Positions 49,343 through 58,221 are shown, numbered from the stretch's first letter. The stretch: 62,479 bases of DNA from Halorubrum californiense DSM 19288 (GCF_000336875.1 NZ_AOJK01000024.1:1-62479); one strand, 5' to 3'. Numbers and translations: made by a program. The notes: a model not told the origin generated them from the letters alone.

Positions 49343-50047
49343 ATGACCACCGACGCCGTCGAAGATTATCTCAAGGCGATCTATCGGATCGAGTCGCGGG
49401 CGGAGGCGCCCGTCTCGACCTCCCAGATCGCGGAGGCGCTCGACAAGACTCCCGCGACCGTAACGAGCATGGTGGAGACGCTCTCGGATCGGGGACTGCT
49501 CTCCCGCGAGAAGTACAAGGGCGCCGAACTCACGCCCGCCGGCGAGGTGGCCGCGCTGGAGGTCGTGCGCCGGCACCGCCTCATCGAGGCGTTCCTCGCC
49601 GAGCAGTTGGACTACGCGGCGACCGAGGTGTACGACGAGGCCGACGCGCTCGAACACCACGTCAGCGAGGAGTTCACGCGGCGCGTCGAGCGCATCCTCG
49701 ACTACCCCGCCGCCGACCCGCACGGAGACCCGATCCCGCCGGCGGACCTGTCGACGCCGGAAGACGCCGGAACCGCGCTCGTCGCGGCCTTAGAGCCCGG
49801 CGAACGGGGAACCGTCGCCCGGATCAGCGACCGCGACCCCGACGTGTTGGAGTTCCTCGTCGACGCGGGGATCACCCCGGGCACGACCGTCGAAGTCGTC
49901 GACGTCGCCTCGTTCGGGCTGGTCACCGTGCGGACGAGCGACGGCGACGAACACGGACTGCCGGAGGCCGTCGCGGACCACGTATCCGTCCGCCGCGCCG
50001 CGGAGTCGAGCGCCGCCGGCGACGGGCAGGAGGCGAGCGACGCATGA
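49343..50047 (+). CDS. DtxR/SirR-family metal-dependent transcriptional regulator
   Basis: A 234-aa regulator: N-terminal winged helix (AVEDYLKAIYRIESRAEAPV; STSQIAEALDKTPATVTSMV), metal-binding dimerisation domain (VVRRHRLIEAFLAEQLDYAA; DEADALEHHVSEEFTRRVER) and a C-terminal SH3-like domain (RDPDVLEFLVDAGITPGTTV). Family members use Fe2+ or Mn2+ as co-repressor. It overlaps a GDT1-family transporter gene by 4 nt, and a palindrome covers its own promoter, which suggests a metal-responsive autoregulated operon. Confidence 0.88.
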   Translation: MTTDAVEDYLKAIYRIESRAEAPVSTSQIAEALDKTPATVTSMVETLSDRGLLSREKYKGAELTPAGEVAALEVVRRHRLIEAFLAEQLDYAATEVYDEADALEHHVSEEFTRRVERILDYPAADPHGDPIPPADLSTPEDAGTALVAALEPGERGTVARISDRDPDVLEFLVDAGITPGTTVEVVDVASFGLVTVRTSDGDEHGLPEAVADHVSVRRAAESSAAGDGQEASDA

Positions 50048-50745
50048 CCGGCTACGCCGAGATCGCCGTCATCGCGTTCGCCGCCCAGCTCGCGGTGCTC
50101 CCGGGCGAGAAGGTTCAACTGATGATCGCCGGGCTCGCCACGAAGTACGACCCGAAGATCGTCGTCGCCGCGGCCGGCTCCGCGTTCGCCGGGTGGACCG
50201 CCGTCGAGATCGCGTTCGGACAGGCGCTCCAGTCGGCGCTGCCGCCGCTCGCGCTCAACGTCGTGACCGCCGCGCTGTTCTTCGTCTTCGCGGTGCTCCT
50301 GTACCGCTCCGCCCCACCCCGCGGAACGAACCCCGAGGCGGAGCGGACCGACGGCGGGATGGCCGCGTTCGACGACCTCTCGCTGCCGGGGCGGCTCGAC
50401 AAGTACTCGGGGTCGCTCGGGGGCTTCCTGCCCATCTTCGCGCTCACCGCGACCGGCGAGTTCGGCGACAAGACCCAGCTCGTCACGATCGGCTTGGCCG
50501 TCCAGTACGGCGCGACCTCCGCCATCTGGGTCGGGGAGATGCTCGCGATCATCCCGGTGAGCCTCGCGAACGCGTACTTCTTCCACACGTTCGCCGGGCG
50601 GGTCGACATGCGGCTCGCACACCTCGGCTCCGCGCTGCTGTTCGCCTTCTTCGGCGCGGACACCGTGTTGGCGATCCTGACCGGCTTCTCGGTGTGGGAG
50701 ACGTTCGTCGGGGCGGTCGGCGGCCTCGTCGCCGGGCTGGTCTGA
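50044..50745 (+). CDS. GDT1/TMEM165 (UPF0016) family Mn/Ca transporter
   Basis: A 233-aa membrane protein with six helices in two halves. The second half has the family motif ATGEFGDKTQL intact; the first half has a relaxed version, AVLPGEKVQL, where ExGDK/R is expected. Characterised relatives export Mn2+ or Ca2+ in exchange for H+. The ATG overlaps the stop of the DtxR-like regulator gene by 4 nt, which supports manganese as the substrate. An acidic linker separates the two halves. Confidence 0.82.
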   Translation: MTGYAEIAVIAFAAQLAVLPGEKVQLMIAGLATKYDPKIVVAAAGSAFAGWTAVEIAFGQALQSALPPLALNVVTAALFFVFAVLLYRSAPPRGTNPEAERTDGGMAAFDDLSLPGRLDKYSGSLGGFLPIFALTATGEFGDKTQLVTIGLAVQYGATSAIWVGEMLAIIPVSLANAYFFHTFAGRVDMRLAHLGSALLFAFFGADTVLAILTGFSVWETFVGAVGGLVAGLV

Positions 50746-50767
50746 CGCGGCGTCCCCTGCCTCCGTT

Positions 50768-51478
50768 TCAGAACTCGTCGAGCGCCGACTGCTCGGCGGC
50801 CGCGAGCGCGTCCTCGCAGGTGCTCCACGACGTGCGCGCGCAGTCGGGAAGCGTCTCGTGGTCGCCGACGTACGCGGCGAGGAACGACCGCGTCGCGGGG
50901 TCGCTCGGGTAGCCGCTTCCCAGATCGTCGTAGTCGGGATAGGCGGCGTCGATATCTGCCATCGCGGCGTCTCGGACCGTTTTGGCGACGACGCTCGCCG
51001 CGCCCACGACGGGGTCGTCCCCGTCGGCGCCGTGGGCGGCGGTCACGTCGACCGCGGGGAGGGATATCCCGTCGCCGACAGATTCGTCCGCATCGTCGCC
51101 CTCGACGAAGCGCACGAGCCGCTCCGCGAACCGCTCCTCGCTGGTGTCGCCCGCGTCGGCGACGACGCGAACCGGCTCGGCGGTTTCGGCGGGGCGGTCG
51201 GCGAGGGCGTCGCGGACCGCCCGCGCCTGTCCGCGGACGGTGAGCGTGTTCATGTCGGTGTCCGGGCGGTCGATCTCGGTGGGTTCGACGCGGGCGACGC
51301 CGACGGCGACGGCCGGGTCGTCCCGGAGGGCGGTCGCCATCTCCTCGCGCCGAGCCGGCGCGATCCGCTTCGAGTCGTCCACGTCGGCGGGCAGGCTCGT
51401 CGGGTCGGCGATCACCGCGGCCGCGGCCATCGGTCCGAGCGCGGGCCCCTTTCCGGCTTCGTCGACGCCGAGGTACAC
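50768..51478 (-). CDS. rnhB: Ribonuclease HII
   Basis: Endonuclease that nicks RNA in RNA-DNA hybrids and misincorporated ribonucleotides. Catalytic residues are visible in YLGVDEAGKGPALGP (D and E), later VVADAGDTSEE, and the DVTAAHGADGDDPVVGAASV region. The family usually has DEAGRG; here it is DEAGKG. The length of 236 aa is slightly long owing to an acidic insertion (VEGDDADESVGDGIS). The GTG at 51478 is used since it directly precedes YLGVDEAG. Confidence 0.88.
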   Translation of the reverse strand: MYLGVDEAGKGPALGPMAAAAVIADPTSLPADVDDSKRIAPARREEMATALRDDPAVAVGVARVEPTEIDRPDTDMNTLTVRGQARAVRDALADRPAETAEPVRVVADAGDTSEERFAERLVRFVEGDDADESVGDGISLPAVDVTAAHGADGDDPVVGAASVVAKTVRDAAMADIDAAYPDYDDLGSGYPSDPATRSFLAAYVGDHETLPDCARTSWSTCEDALAAAEQSALDEF

Positions 51479-51526
51479 GCGTGGCTGGTGGGTGCGCGGG
51501 GGGAAATAGCTTCAGAAAGGGCGCGC

Positions 51527-51898
51527 TCAGTCGAGGAGAACCGCGTTGACCTGACCGGTCTGGCCGGGGCGGGAGGTGACGCGGGCGCGGCCGGCGGACG
51601 TCTCGATGACGGCGCCCTTCGTGACGATGTTCCGTCGGGCGTAGTTGACGTTCGCGGGGTTGTCGGCGACGTTCTCGATCTCGGCTTCGGTGACCTCGCC
51701 GCCGTCGGCGACCTGCGCGACGTTCGTCGAGAGCGCGCGGACCTTCTTCTCCGTGCCGCGGGAGTCGATGTACTGGAGTCGCGTCTCGCCGACCGTGGTC
51801 TCGGCGGGCTCGCGGCCGAGCTGGTGGCGCTTCTTGTTCGAGGCGTGCTTGAGTCGGCCGCCGGTCCGCTTGCGCGTGGAGCGTCCCTGATCTTTCAT
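51527..51898 (-). CDS. rps8e: 30S ribosomal protein S8e
   Basis: Archaeal/eukaryotic-type small-subunit protein, 123 aa, starting MKDQGRSTRKRTGGRLKHAS, the basic family N-terminus, and including RGTEKKVRALSTNVAQVADG and NPANVNYARRNIVTKGAVIE. The length is complete. It lies 48 bp upstream of rnhB on the same strand, so the two are probably co-transcribed. Confidence 0.95.
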   Translation of the reverse strand: MKDQGRSTRKRTGGRLKHASNKKRHQLGREPAETTVGETRLQYIDSRGTEKKVRALSTNVAQVADGGEVTEAEIENVADNPANVNYARRNIVTKGAVIETSAGRARVTSRPGQTGQVNAVLLD

Positions 51899-52006
51899 AC
51901 GGTTATGAACAGCCAGCGAATACTTGAACCGTTCGACTCGTCCCGGCGGGATCGGCGCCGCGAGCCGAGTCAGCGCCGCGAGCCGAACGGGCGGGACCGA
52001 GCCGAC

Positions 52007-53644
52007 TCAGGCGAACGCGCGCTCGAACGCGCGGACGCCCTCGTCGGTGCCGGCGACGACGAGTTCGTCGCCCCGCTCGATCCGCGTCTCCGGCCCCACG
52101 TCGGTGACGAGGCCGTCGCCGCGCTCCACGGCGATGACGGTACAGCCGGTGGTCTCGCGGACGGCCGCCTGCCCGATCGTCCGGCCGACCAAGGCGGGGG
52201 CCTCGCTCCTGACGACCTCGACGTGGGTGTCCAGCGAGAGCACGTCCCGGTCCGCGAGGACGGCCGACGCCGACATCCGACCGGTCACCGTCGAGAGGGA
52301 GAGGACGTAGTCGGCGCCGGCCCGGTGCATCTTCGGCACGCTCTCGGGGTCTTCGACCCGCGCGAGCAGTTCCACGTTCGGCGCCAGATCGCGGACCACG
52401 AGCGTCGCGAACTCGGCCGTCGTGTCGTCGGGGAGCGCGAGGACGACGGTCCGCGCGTCGGCGACGCCGGCCGCCCGCAGCGTCTCCGGGTCGGTCGCGT
52501 CGCCGACCACGTCGATCGCCTCGCCGCCGTCGCGGTCGACGACGGTCACGGGGAGGTCCGCTTCCTCGAGTGCGTTCACGACGGTCTTCCCGACCTGTCC
52601 GTGGCCGACGACGACGGTCTCGCCGGCGCCGAACCGGCGGGCCGCCGAGTTGGTCAGGTCGACGAGCTGCTCTACCTGTCCCTCGGTCCCCGAGACGAGG
52701 AGCACTGTCCCCGCAGACAGCGTCGCGTCCGGCGGCGGGGCCGCCTCGAACGATCCGTTGAACCACGCGCCGATCACGTCGACGCCGGTCCGTTCGCCGA
52801 TCCGGCTCCCCGCGAGCGTCGACCCGGCGAGCCCGCTGCCGTGGTGGATCGACACCTCCGCGATCCGGAGCGAGTCGCCGATTTCGACCGCCTCGTCGAG
52901 GTCGGTCCGCACCGCCGTCGTCACCTTCGAGGCGAGGCTCTCGCCGAGCAGCGACCGCGGGGAGAGCACCTCGTCCGCGCCGGCGAGGCGGTGGTACCGC
53001 TCGCGGGTCGGGTCCTCGACGACGCTTATGGCGCGGACGTCCGTCGAGAGCTCCTTCGCGGCGAGGACGATGCTCGCGTCCACCCGGTCCGAGACGTCGG
53101 TGACGAGCGCACGCGCGTCCGTCAGCCGCGCGCTGGAGAGCCCGTCGGTCGTCTCTGGGTCGGCCCGGATGACCGTGTGCCCGGCCTCGTACAGCGCCAG
53201 CGCCCGGTCGGGGTCGGGTTCGACGACCACGTACGACACCGCCTCCGACTCGAACTCGTCCAAGAGCGCGTCGGAGCGCGTGGTGTCGGAACAGACCACG
53301 ACGTGCCCCTCCGCGTCGCCCTCCAGCGACCGGGGGACGGTCGTCGCGAACGCGGACTCGAGGAGCGGGGTCGCGACCACCGGCAGCGCGCCGATGAGCA
53401 GCACCATCCCGACGAGGTCCATCACGGCGACGAACGCGTGCATCTGCTGGCTCTGCCACGACGCCGAGTCGCCGCCGAACCCGGTCGTGGTGAACATCTC
53501 GACCGCGAACTGGAACGACTCGATCAGGGTGCGGGGGGCGTCCTCGAAGACACGCATCCCCCACTGGTAGGCGACGGCGGTGACCGTGAGCATGACGCCG
53601 AGGAAGGCCGCGTACAACACGACCCGCCGCTTCCACGTGTCCAT
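52007..53644 (-). CDS. Potassium channel family protein with two RCK domains
   Basis: A 545-aa membrane protein. Two transmembrane helices (residues 8-27 and about 66-90) flank a pore-loop region EMFTTTGFGGDS, whose TTTGFG resembles a K+ selectivity filter. Two RCK/TrkA-N units follow: the first (HVVVCSDTTRSDALLDEFES) lacks the GxGxxG nucleotide motif, the second (TVVVGHGQVGKTVVNALEEA) keeps it. TrkA-C-type domains are present after each. It likely gates K+ flow in response to nucleotide. The ATG at 53644 gives MDTWKRRVVLYAAFLG; the open frame upstream is not family-like. Confidence 0.85.
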   Translation of the reverse strand: MDTWKRRVVLYAAFLGVMLTVTAVAYQWGMRVFEDAPRTLIESFQFAVEMFTTTGFGGDSASWQSQQMHAFVAVMDLVGMVLLIGALPVVATPLLESAFATTVPRSLEGDAEGHVVVCSDTTRSDALLDEFESEAVSYVVVEPDPDRALALYEAGHTVIRADPETTDGLSSARLTDARALVTDVSDRVDASIVLAAKELSTDVRAISVVEDPTRERYHRLAGADEVLSPRSLLGESLASKVTTAVRTDLDEAVEIGDSLRIAEVSIHHGSGLAGSTLAGSRIGERTGVDVIGAWFNGSFEAAPPPDATLSAGTVLLVSGTEGQVEQLVDLTNSAARRFGAGETVVVGHGQVGKTVVNALEEADLPVTVVDRDGGEAIDVVGDATDPETLRAAGVADARTVVLALPDDTTAEFATLVVRDLAPNVELLARVEDPESVPKMHRAGADYVLSLSTVTGRMSASAVLADRDVLSLDTHVEVVRSEAPALVGRTIGQAAVRETTGCTVIAVERGDGLVTDVGPETRIERGDELVVAGTDEGVRAFERAFA

Positions 53645-53827
53645 CGAGCCGCGATACGTCGCGGCCGTACAAAAACGGGTGGAATCGCGGGGTCGGCCGT
53701 CGCGTCCGTGACTCGGCCGCACGCGAGTCCGCCGACCGGTCCTCGTTCGCCGGTCGTCGTCGGTCGGACCGCTCCGGCGCCGGACCGAAGTTCGATGGTT
53801 TAAGTTCCGCGGGCCGAACTTCCACCT

Positions 53828-54226
53828 ATGGTGCGGGACCCGTCGCGAGACCCGGAGCCGCCGTCGGTCGACGAGGTGCTTGACGCGCTGGCCGACGACG
53901 CGGCCCGTCGGATCGTCGCGGCGCTCACCGAGCCGAAGACCGCGAGCGAGCTCTCTGAGGAGTGCGACATCCCCCTGTCGACGACCTACCGGAAACTGGA
54001 GCTGCTCACCGACGCCTCCCTGCTGTCTGAGTCGACCGACATTCGGCGGGACGGGCAACACACGACGCGGTACTCGGTGTCGTTCGACGCCGTCACCGTC
54101 TCCGTCGACGACGGCGCGGAGGGCGACGGAGACGGTCGCGAGTTCGACGTGGAGTTCTCTCGGCCCGAGCGGACCCGAGACGAGCGACTGGCCGACCTGT
54201 GGTCTGAGCTACGAGAGGAAACATGA
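53828..54226 (+). CDS. ArsR-like winged-helix regulator
   Basis: A 132-aa regulator with a winged helix at residues 13-75 (VDEVLDALADDAARRIVAAL; TASELSEECDIPLSTTYRKL; GQHTTRYSVSFDAV) and an acidic tail. It overlaps the following small membrane protein gene by 4 nt, a pairing common in haloarchaea, where the regulator may sense a membrane signal through its partner. A TATA-like GGTTTAAGTT lies about 28 bp upstream. The target is unknown. Confidence 0.8.
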   Translation: MVRDPSRDPEPPSVDEVLDALADDAARRIVAALTEPKTASELSEECDIPLSTTYRKLELLTDASLLSESTDIRRDGQHTTRYSVSFDAVTVSVDDGAEGDGDGREFDVEFSRPERTRDERLADLWSELREET

Positions 54227-54501
54227 ACCCCTACATCGACCTGACTATCATCGCCGCAAAGACCGCCATCCTAGTACTCGGTGGCAGCATCACCTACTAC
54301 GCGCTCCGCGCGTACGACCGGACCGGCGACCGCTCGCTCCGGGAGCTCGGCGTCGGCTTCGGCATCGTCACCGTCGGCGCGCTGTTGGGCGGGGTCTCCC
54401 ACCAGATCATCGGCGCAGACCTCGCGGTCGGCATCGCCATCGACGGGCTCCTCACGGCGGTCGGGTTCGCCGTCATCGTCTACTCGCTGTACTTGGAGTA
54501 G
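54223..54501 (+). CDS. Three-span membrane protein (DUF7521-like)
   Basis: A 92-aa protein with three hydrophobic helices (DLTIIAAKTAILVLGGSITY; LGVGFGIVTVGALLGGVSHQ; IAIDGLLTAVGFAVIVYSLY) and a basic loop YALRAYDRTGDRSLRELG. I recall this family as DUF7521, always downstream of a winged-helix gene. The 4-nt overlap with the regulator indicates a functional pair; whether it signals to or is regulated by it is open. Confidence 0.75.
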   Translation: MNPYIDLTIIAAKTAILVLGGSITYYALRAYDRTGDRSLRELGVGFGIVTVGALLGGVSHQIIGADLAVGIAIDGLLTAVGFAVIVYSLYLE

Positions 54502-54566
54502 GCCGAGCGGCTTTCGACGCGCGACGAACGGTACCCTTTTGCGGCGCTCGGTCGTCCGTTCACGGC

Positions 54567-55268
54567 ATGAGCGACGCACGTGAGGAGCTCTCCCGCCGGA
54601 TCGCCGGCGAGATAACGCTGAGCGACGACCCCGGAGCGACCCTCCGGAAGTGGCGGACCGACTTCGACGTCTCGCAGACGGAGCTGGCCGACCAGCTCGG
54701 CGTCTCCTCGTCGGTCGTCTCCGACTACGAGAGCGGTCGCCGCGAGAGCCCGGGGATCGGCGTCGTTCGCCGGACCGTCGAGGGGCTGCTCGACATCGAC
54801 GAGCGGCGCGGCGGCGGGCGCCTCCGCCAGCACGCCCGGGTGCTCTCGGCCGGCTTCGAGAGCGACATCGTCCACGACCTCCGCGAGTACTCGACGGCGG
54901 TCCCCCTGTCGGAGTTCTACGAGGCGATGGGCGCGACGGAGATCGTCCGGGGCGACCACGACCACGTGAACGGCCACACCGTCATCGACTCGATCCAGGC
55001 GATCACGCGGCTCTCCAGCGAGGAGTTCTACCGACTCTACGGCCAGTCGACGAACCGCGCGCTCGTGTTCACGCGGGTGACCCGCGGCGAGTCGCCGCTG
55101 GTCGCGCTGCGGGTCGTGAGCCCGACGCCGAACGCGGTCGTGCTCCACGGGATCGAAGACGGCGACCTCTGGGACCACGCCGCTGACCTCGCCCGCGTCG
55201 ACGGGGTATCGCTGGCGACGTCGAACCGCGACCTCGACGACTGCCTCGCCGATCTTCAGGCGCTGTGA
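54567..55268 (+). CDS. XRE-type helix-turn-helix regulator
   Basis: A 233-aa archaeal regulator. The N-terminal HTH is WRTDFDVSQTELADQLGVSS, then SVVSDYESGRRESPGIGVVR, a typical XRE/Cro motif. The C-terminal 150 residues (FESDIVHDLREYSTAVPLSE; LYGQSTNRALVFTRVTRGES) form a conserved archaeal domain without an assigned ligand. The ATG at 54567 follows a T-rich box (CCCTTTTGCG, 54534-54543). Target genes not evident from context. Confidence 0.8.
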   Translation: MSDAREELSRRIAGEITLSDDPGATLRKWRTDFDVSQTELADQLGVSSSVVSDYESGRRESPGIGVVRRTVEGLLDIDERRGGGRLRQHARVLSAGFESDIVHDLREYSTAVPLSEFYEAMGATEIVRGDHDHVNGHTVIDSIQAITRLSSEEFYRLYGQSTNRALVFTRVTRGESPLVALRVVSPTPNAVVLHGIEDGDLWDHAADLARVDGVSLATSNRDLDDCLADLQAL

Positions 55269-55359
55269 GGCCGCCGCGACCGCCTCGCCGATGGGTCTGG
55301 CGGCGCGTCGTCCCGCCCGAACCGCGGCCCTGAAACCGCCGGCGCTCGTCGGACCGCCC

Positions 55360-55905
55360 ATGAGCGAGGATTACGCCGACGAACTCCGCGCGAACCGCCG
55401 GGAGAAAGACGAGTTCTTCGCCGACCACCCGCAGTCCCCGATCCCCCCGGAGCACCGCGACGACTTCGACGGGCTGGACTACTTCCCGCCGGACCCGGAC
55501 TACCGCGTCGAGGCGACCGTCACCGTCCACGACGACCCGGACCCGGTCGAGATGGAGACGACCGCGAGCAATCCGGTCCGCTACCTCCGGATCGTCACGT
55601 TCGCGTTCGAGGTGAACGACGAGGAACACACGCTCGCGGGCTACCGACAGGAGGGCGACGACGGCGCCATCTTCGTCCCCTTCCGCGACAAGACGACCGG
55701 CCAGCAGACGTATCATCAGGGCCGGTACATGGAGCTTGCCCCCGAGCGCGACCTCGACGACGGCGACAGCGTCACGGTCGACTTCAACCTCGCGTACAGC
55801 CCCTTCTGCGCGTACAGCGAGACGTTCTCCTGTCCGCTGCCGCCCGAGGAGAACTGGCTGGAGATCGTCGTCCCGGCGGGCGAGCGGGCACCGGATCTCG
55901 AGTAA
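55360..55905 (+). CDS. DUF1684 family protein
   Basis: A 181-aa cytoplasmic protein with the DUF1684 pattern: N-terminal ELRANRREKDEFFADHPQSP, middle AGYRQEGDDGAIFVPFRDKT followed by TGQQTYHQGRYMELAPER, and the end DFNLAYSPFCAYSETFSCPL. The family is of unknown function but widespread in bacteria and haloarchaea. Start ATG at 55360. Transcribed away from the regulator gene without overlap. Confidence 0.85.
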   Translation: MSEDYADELRANRREKDEFFADHPQSPIPPEHRDDFDGLDYFPPDPDYRVEATVTVHDDPDPVEMETTASNPVRYLRIVTFAFEVNDEEHTLAGYRQEGDDGAIFVPFRDKTTGQQTYHQGRYMELAPERDLDDGDSVTVDFNLAYSPFCAYSETFSCPLPPEENWLEIVVPAGERAPDLE

Positions 55906-55997
55906 GCGAGGCGGTATCGGCGGCGTAGTCACTGGGTGCGTGAAAAAACGGAGAATCGAACGCCGGAACGCCCCGGAAGCAGTCCGCCGCGGGCGGC

Positions 55998-56546
55998 CTA
56001 TTCGAGCGTCTCGCTCGTGACGAGCGTGTCGTCTTCGAGGTAGTGCTCGAGGTGGTGGCCGTGTTCCTCGACGTCTTCGAGGATCTCGCGGAGCTGCTCT
56101 TCGGTGTTGTAGTCGCCGAGGTTGTTGGCGAGCTGGATGTGCTCGCGGAGCTGCTCGGTGATGTCGCCGAACATCTCGAGGTCGTGTTCCAGGGAGGTCC
56201 GGATGTCGTAGGCGTCGGCGTCCTCGGGGGTCACCGGCGCGTGCTCCTCGTAGTTCGCGCCGCCGGAGAGCGGCACGCCGCCGAGCGCCTGTGCGCGCTC
56301 GGCGAGGACGTCGGCGCCCTCTTCGAGGTCGGCCGCGACCTCGCCGAGGTACTCGTGGATGCCGAGGAACTCGGCGCCCTCGACGAGCCAGTGGTGCTTC
56401 TTCACCTGGTGGTAGAGGACGTACGTCGCCGCGAGGTCGCTGTTGAGCGCGTCGACGAGCTGTTCGGCCTTCTCTTCGGGGACGCGGAGCGCTTCGCTCT
56501 CGTGAACGTCGCCGTATCGCTGACGGGCCTGCTTCTGTGTACTCAT
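55998..56546 (-). CDS. dpsA: DNA-protecting ferritin DpsA
   Basis: A 182-aa Dps protein, which forms a 12-subunit shell, stores iron and protects DNA from peroxide. The ferroxidase site motifs are clear: the helix LAATYVLYHQVKKHHWLVEG and HEYLGEVAADLEEGADVLAE, with AQALGGVPL following. The length and C-terminal helix (REILEDVEEHGHHLEHYLED) match haloarchaeal DpsA. Its promoter region holds three AGTAG repeats. It could work with the ferritin-like protein at 4873 in iron homeostasis. Confidence 0.92.
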   Translation of the reverse strand: MSTQKQARQRYGDVHESEALRVPEEKAEQLVDALNSDLAATYVLYHQVKKHHWLVEGAEFLGIHEYLGEVAADLEEGADVLAERAQALGGVPLSGGANYEEHAPVTPEDADAYDIRTSLEHDLEMFGDITEQLREHIQLANNLGDYNTEEQLREILEDVEEHGHHLEHYLEDDTLVTSETLE

Positions 56547-56570
56547 GTCTGTCTCTATGTACGCGCGCGA

Positions 56571-56602
56571 CCTACTTAAAAGTTCCTACTGAAGAAACTA
56601 CT
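56571..56602 (-). promoter_or_regulatory. dpsA promoter with three AGTAG repeats
   Basis: On the minus strand a TATA-like CTTTTAAGTAGG (56571-56582) lies 25-36 nt before the dpsA ATG. AGTAG occurs three times (56572-56576, 56586-56590, 56598-56602), spaced 14 and 12 nt apart, about one helical turn. They could be binding sites for a metal or oxidative-stress regulator. Confidence 0.4.
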
Positions 56603-56626
56603 TTTTCTGATTTTGAAAGAATATTT

Positions 56627-57463
56627 TCAATCTTGGCCGACCGCCCCCACCAGATCCCGCTGTGCCGAGAGCGTGTCGCGGTCGAGCGACGTGGTCAGCG
56701 TCGTCGACGCTCGATCAAGTTCGGCCGCGACCGCGCCGTCGGGGCGGACGACGAGGGAGTTGCCGGCGTAGGTCGCCTCGTCGGCCGGCAGCTCGCCGCC
56801 CGCGGTCCCGGTGCGTCCGGCGCCGACGACCCACCTGACGCCGTCGAGCGCGCGGGCCCGGCACAGGAGCCGCCAGTTGGCGACGTGGTCGGCGGGCCAC
56901 GCGCCGCCGACGACGAGGGCGTCGACCGCGCGCTCGGCGAACCACGCGCTCTCCCCGACGAAGTTGAGGTCGTAGCAGGTCAGCAGTCCCGTCGGTCCGG
57001 CCGGCGTCTCGACGACGACGCGGTCGCCGCCGGGTTCGACCCACGCGGCCTCCTCGTCCCACAGGTGTCGTTTGCGGTAGACGGAGTGCGCTCCGGCGCC
57101 GTCAGTCGCGTCCGCGCTCGAATCGCCGCTCGGGGACCGTCCCGGCGGCGGAACGTACGCGGTCGCGTTGTACACGGCCGCCCTGTCCCGTTCGGCGTAC
57201 CCCGCGACCACGGCCGCGTCGGCGGCTTCGGCGACGGATTCGAGCCGTGCGCGCGCCGCGTCTCGGGGCAACGCGGCCTCCCGGAGCCGTTCGTTGGCCG
57301 CGAACCCCGTGAGCGCGTACTCGGGGAAGACCGCGAGGTCGACGTCCGTCGGCAGGTCGGCCGCTCGGCGTCGGATCCGGTCGAGGTTCGCGTCGGCGTC
57401 GAGGTCGTCGACGGGGATCTGCGGGACCGCGACGGTCGGGCTGTCGTGTGCTCGGTCGCTCAC
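56627..57463 (-). CDS. Carbon-nitrogen hydrolase (nitrilase superfamily)
   Basis: A 278-aa amidase-type hydrolase. The catalytic triad is visible as E (LAVFPEYALTG), K (VYRKRHLWDEE) and C (GLLTCYDLNFVGES). Its substrate cannot be told from sequence; relatives cleave amides or omega-amides. I choose the GTG at 57463 (MSDRAHDSPTVAVPQIPVDD), because VAVPQIPVDD is the normal first strand and the upstream open frame (to 57517) is unlike the family. The gene is divergent from the hypothetical gene at 57550. Confidence 0.82.
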   Translation of the reverse strand: MSDRAHDSPTVAVPQIPVDDLDADANLDRIRRRAADLPTDVDLAVFPEYALTGFAANERLREAALPRDAARARLESVAEAADAAVVAGYAERDRAAVYNATAYVPPPGRSPSGDSSADATDGAGAHSVYRKRHLWDEEAAWVEPGGDRVVVETPAGPTGLLTCYDLNFVGESAWFAERAVDALVVGGAWPADHVANWRLLCRARALDGVRWVVGAGRTGTAGGELPADEATYAGNSLVVRPDGAVAAELDRASTTLTTSLDRDTLSAQRDLVGAVGQD

Positions 57464-57549
57464 GCCACGGGCTTCGGCGGGGCGGACAATAACGTCCGGC
57501 CTCCGCGCCGGCCGCAAGGACGATACGCCCGCGGCGCCGACCGGCGGGT

Positions 57550-58221
57550 ATGACCTTCGCCGACCTGTTCGAGCGCGCGGCCGCGTTCGACGGCGACCTC
57601 GACGAGGCGGACGTGCGACGCGCGCTCGACGACGTGCGTTCGACAGCGGATGGAGACAGTGATGGTACAGATGGAAATGACGAGGCCGCCGGCGACGAGA
57701 ATGCGGTCGCCGACCCCCTCGACCCCAGTCCCGCGCGCGTCGTCGCCGACGCCGACGCGCTCGCCGCGGACCTCCTCCTCGGCGGCGACGCCCGCGAGGC
57801 GCTCGACGCGCTCCGGTCGCACGCGTGGACGACGCTGGTCGCCAGCGACCCGCTCCTCGACGACGCCGAGGCGGTGATCGCCTCGCTCGCGGCCCCCGAC
57901 TTGGCGGCGGACTGGCGGACCGCTGTCGAGTCGTGGCGCGAGCCGATCGCGCAGCCGCCGGGCGATCACCCCGCGCTGGCGTCCGCCTATCGGGGCGGCG
58001 CGATGCAGGTCGTGAGCCTCGACCCCTCGCTGACGGGTCCGGGGGCGGCCGCCGGGCTGCGCGACCGCCTGCCCGTGAGCGTCCGCGAGCCGCGCGCGTT
58101 CGCGACGGTGTTCGACCCGGCGAAGCTGTACCCGGACGCGGTCGGCGGGGAGTACCCCGGTCTCGACCGCGACCCGCGGACGATGGCGGCGACCAGCGTC
58201 GACGGGGACCAGCACGGATAA
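57550..58221 (+). CDS. Hypothetical haloarchaeal protein upstream of mutY
   Basis: A 223-aa acidic protein I do not recognise. The first 40 residues form a helix pair (FADLFERAAAFDGDLDEADV), then a low-complexity aspartate-rich linker with slightly different codon use (about 57640-57720), then a helical domain (ADALAADLLLGGDAREALDA) ending in a strand region (GAMQVVSLDPSLTGPGAAAG). It lies 24 bp before mutY on the same strand, but nothing ties it to base excision. Confidence 0.65.
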   Translation: MTFADLFERAAAFDGDLDEADVRRALDDVRSTADGDSDGTDGNDEAAGDENAVADPLDPSPARVVADADALAADLLLGGDAREALDALRSHAWTTLVASDPLLDDAEAVIASLAAPDLAADWRTAVESWREPIAQPPGDHPALASAYRGGAMQVVSLDPSLTGPGAAAGLRDRLPVSVREPRAFATVFDPAKLYPDAVGGEYPGLDRDPRTMAATSVDGDQHG

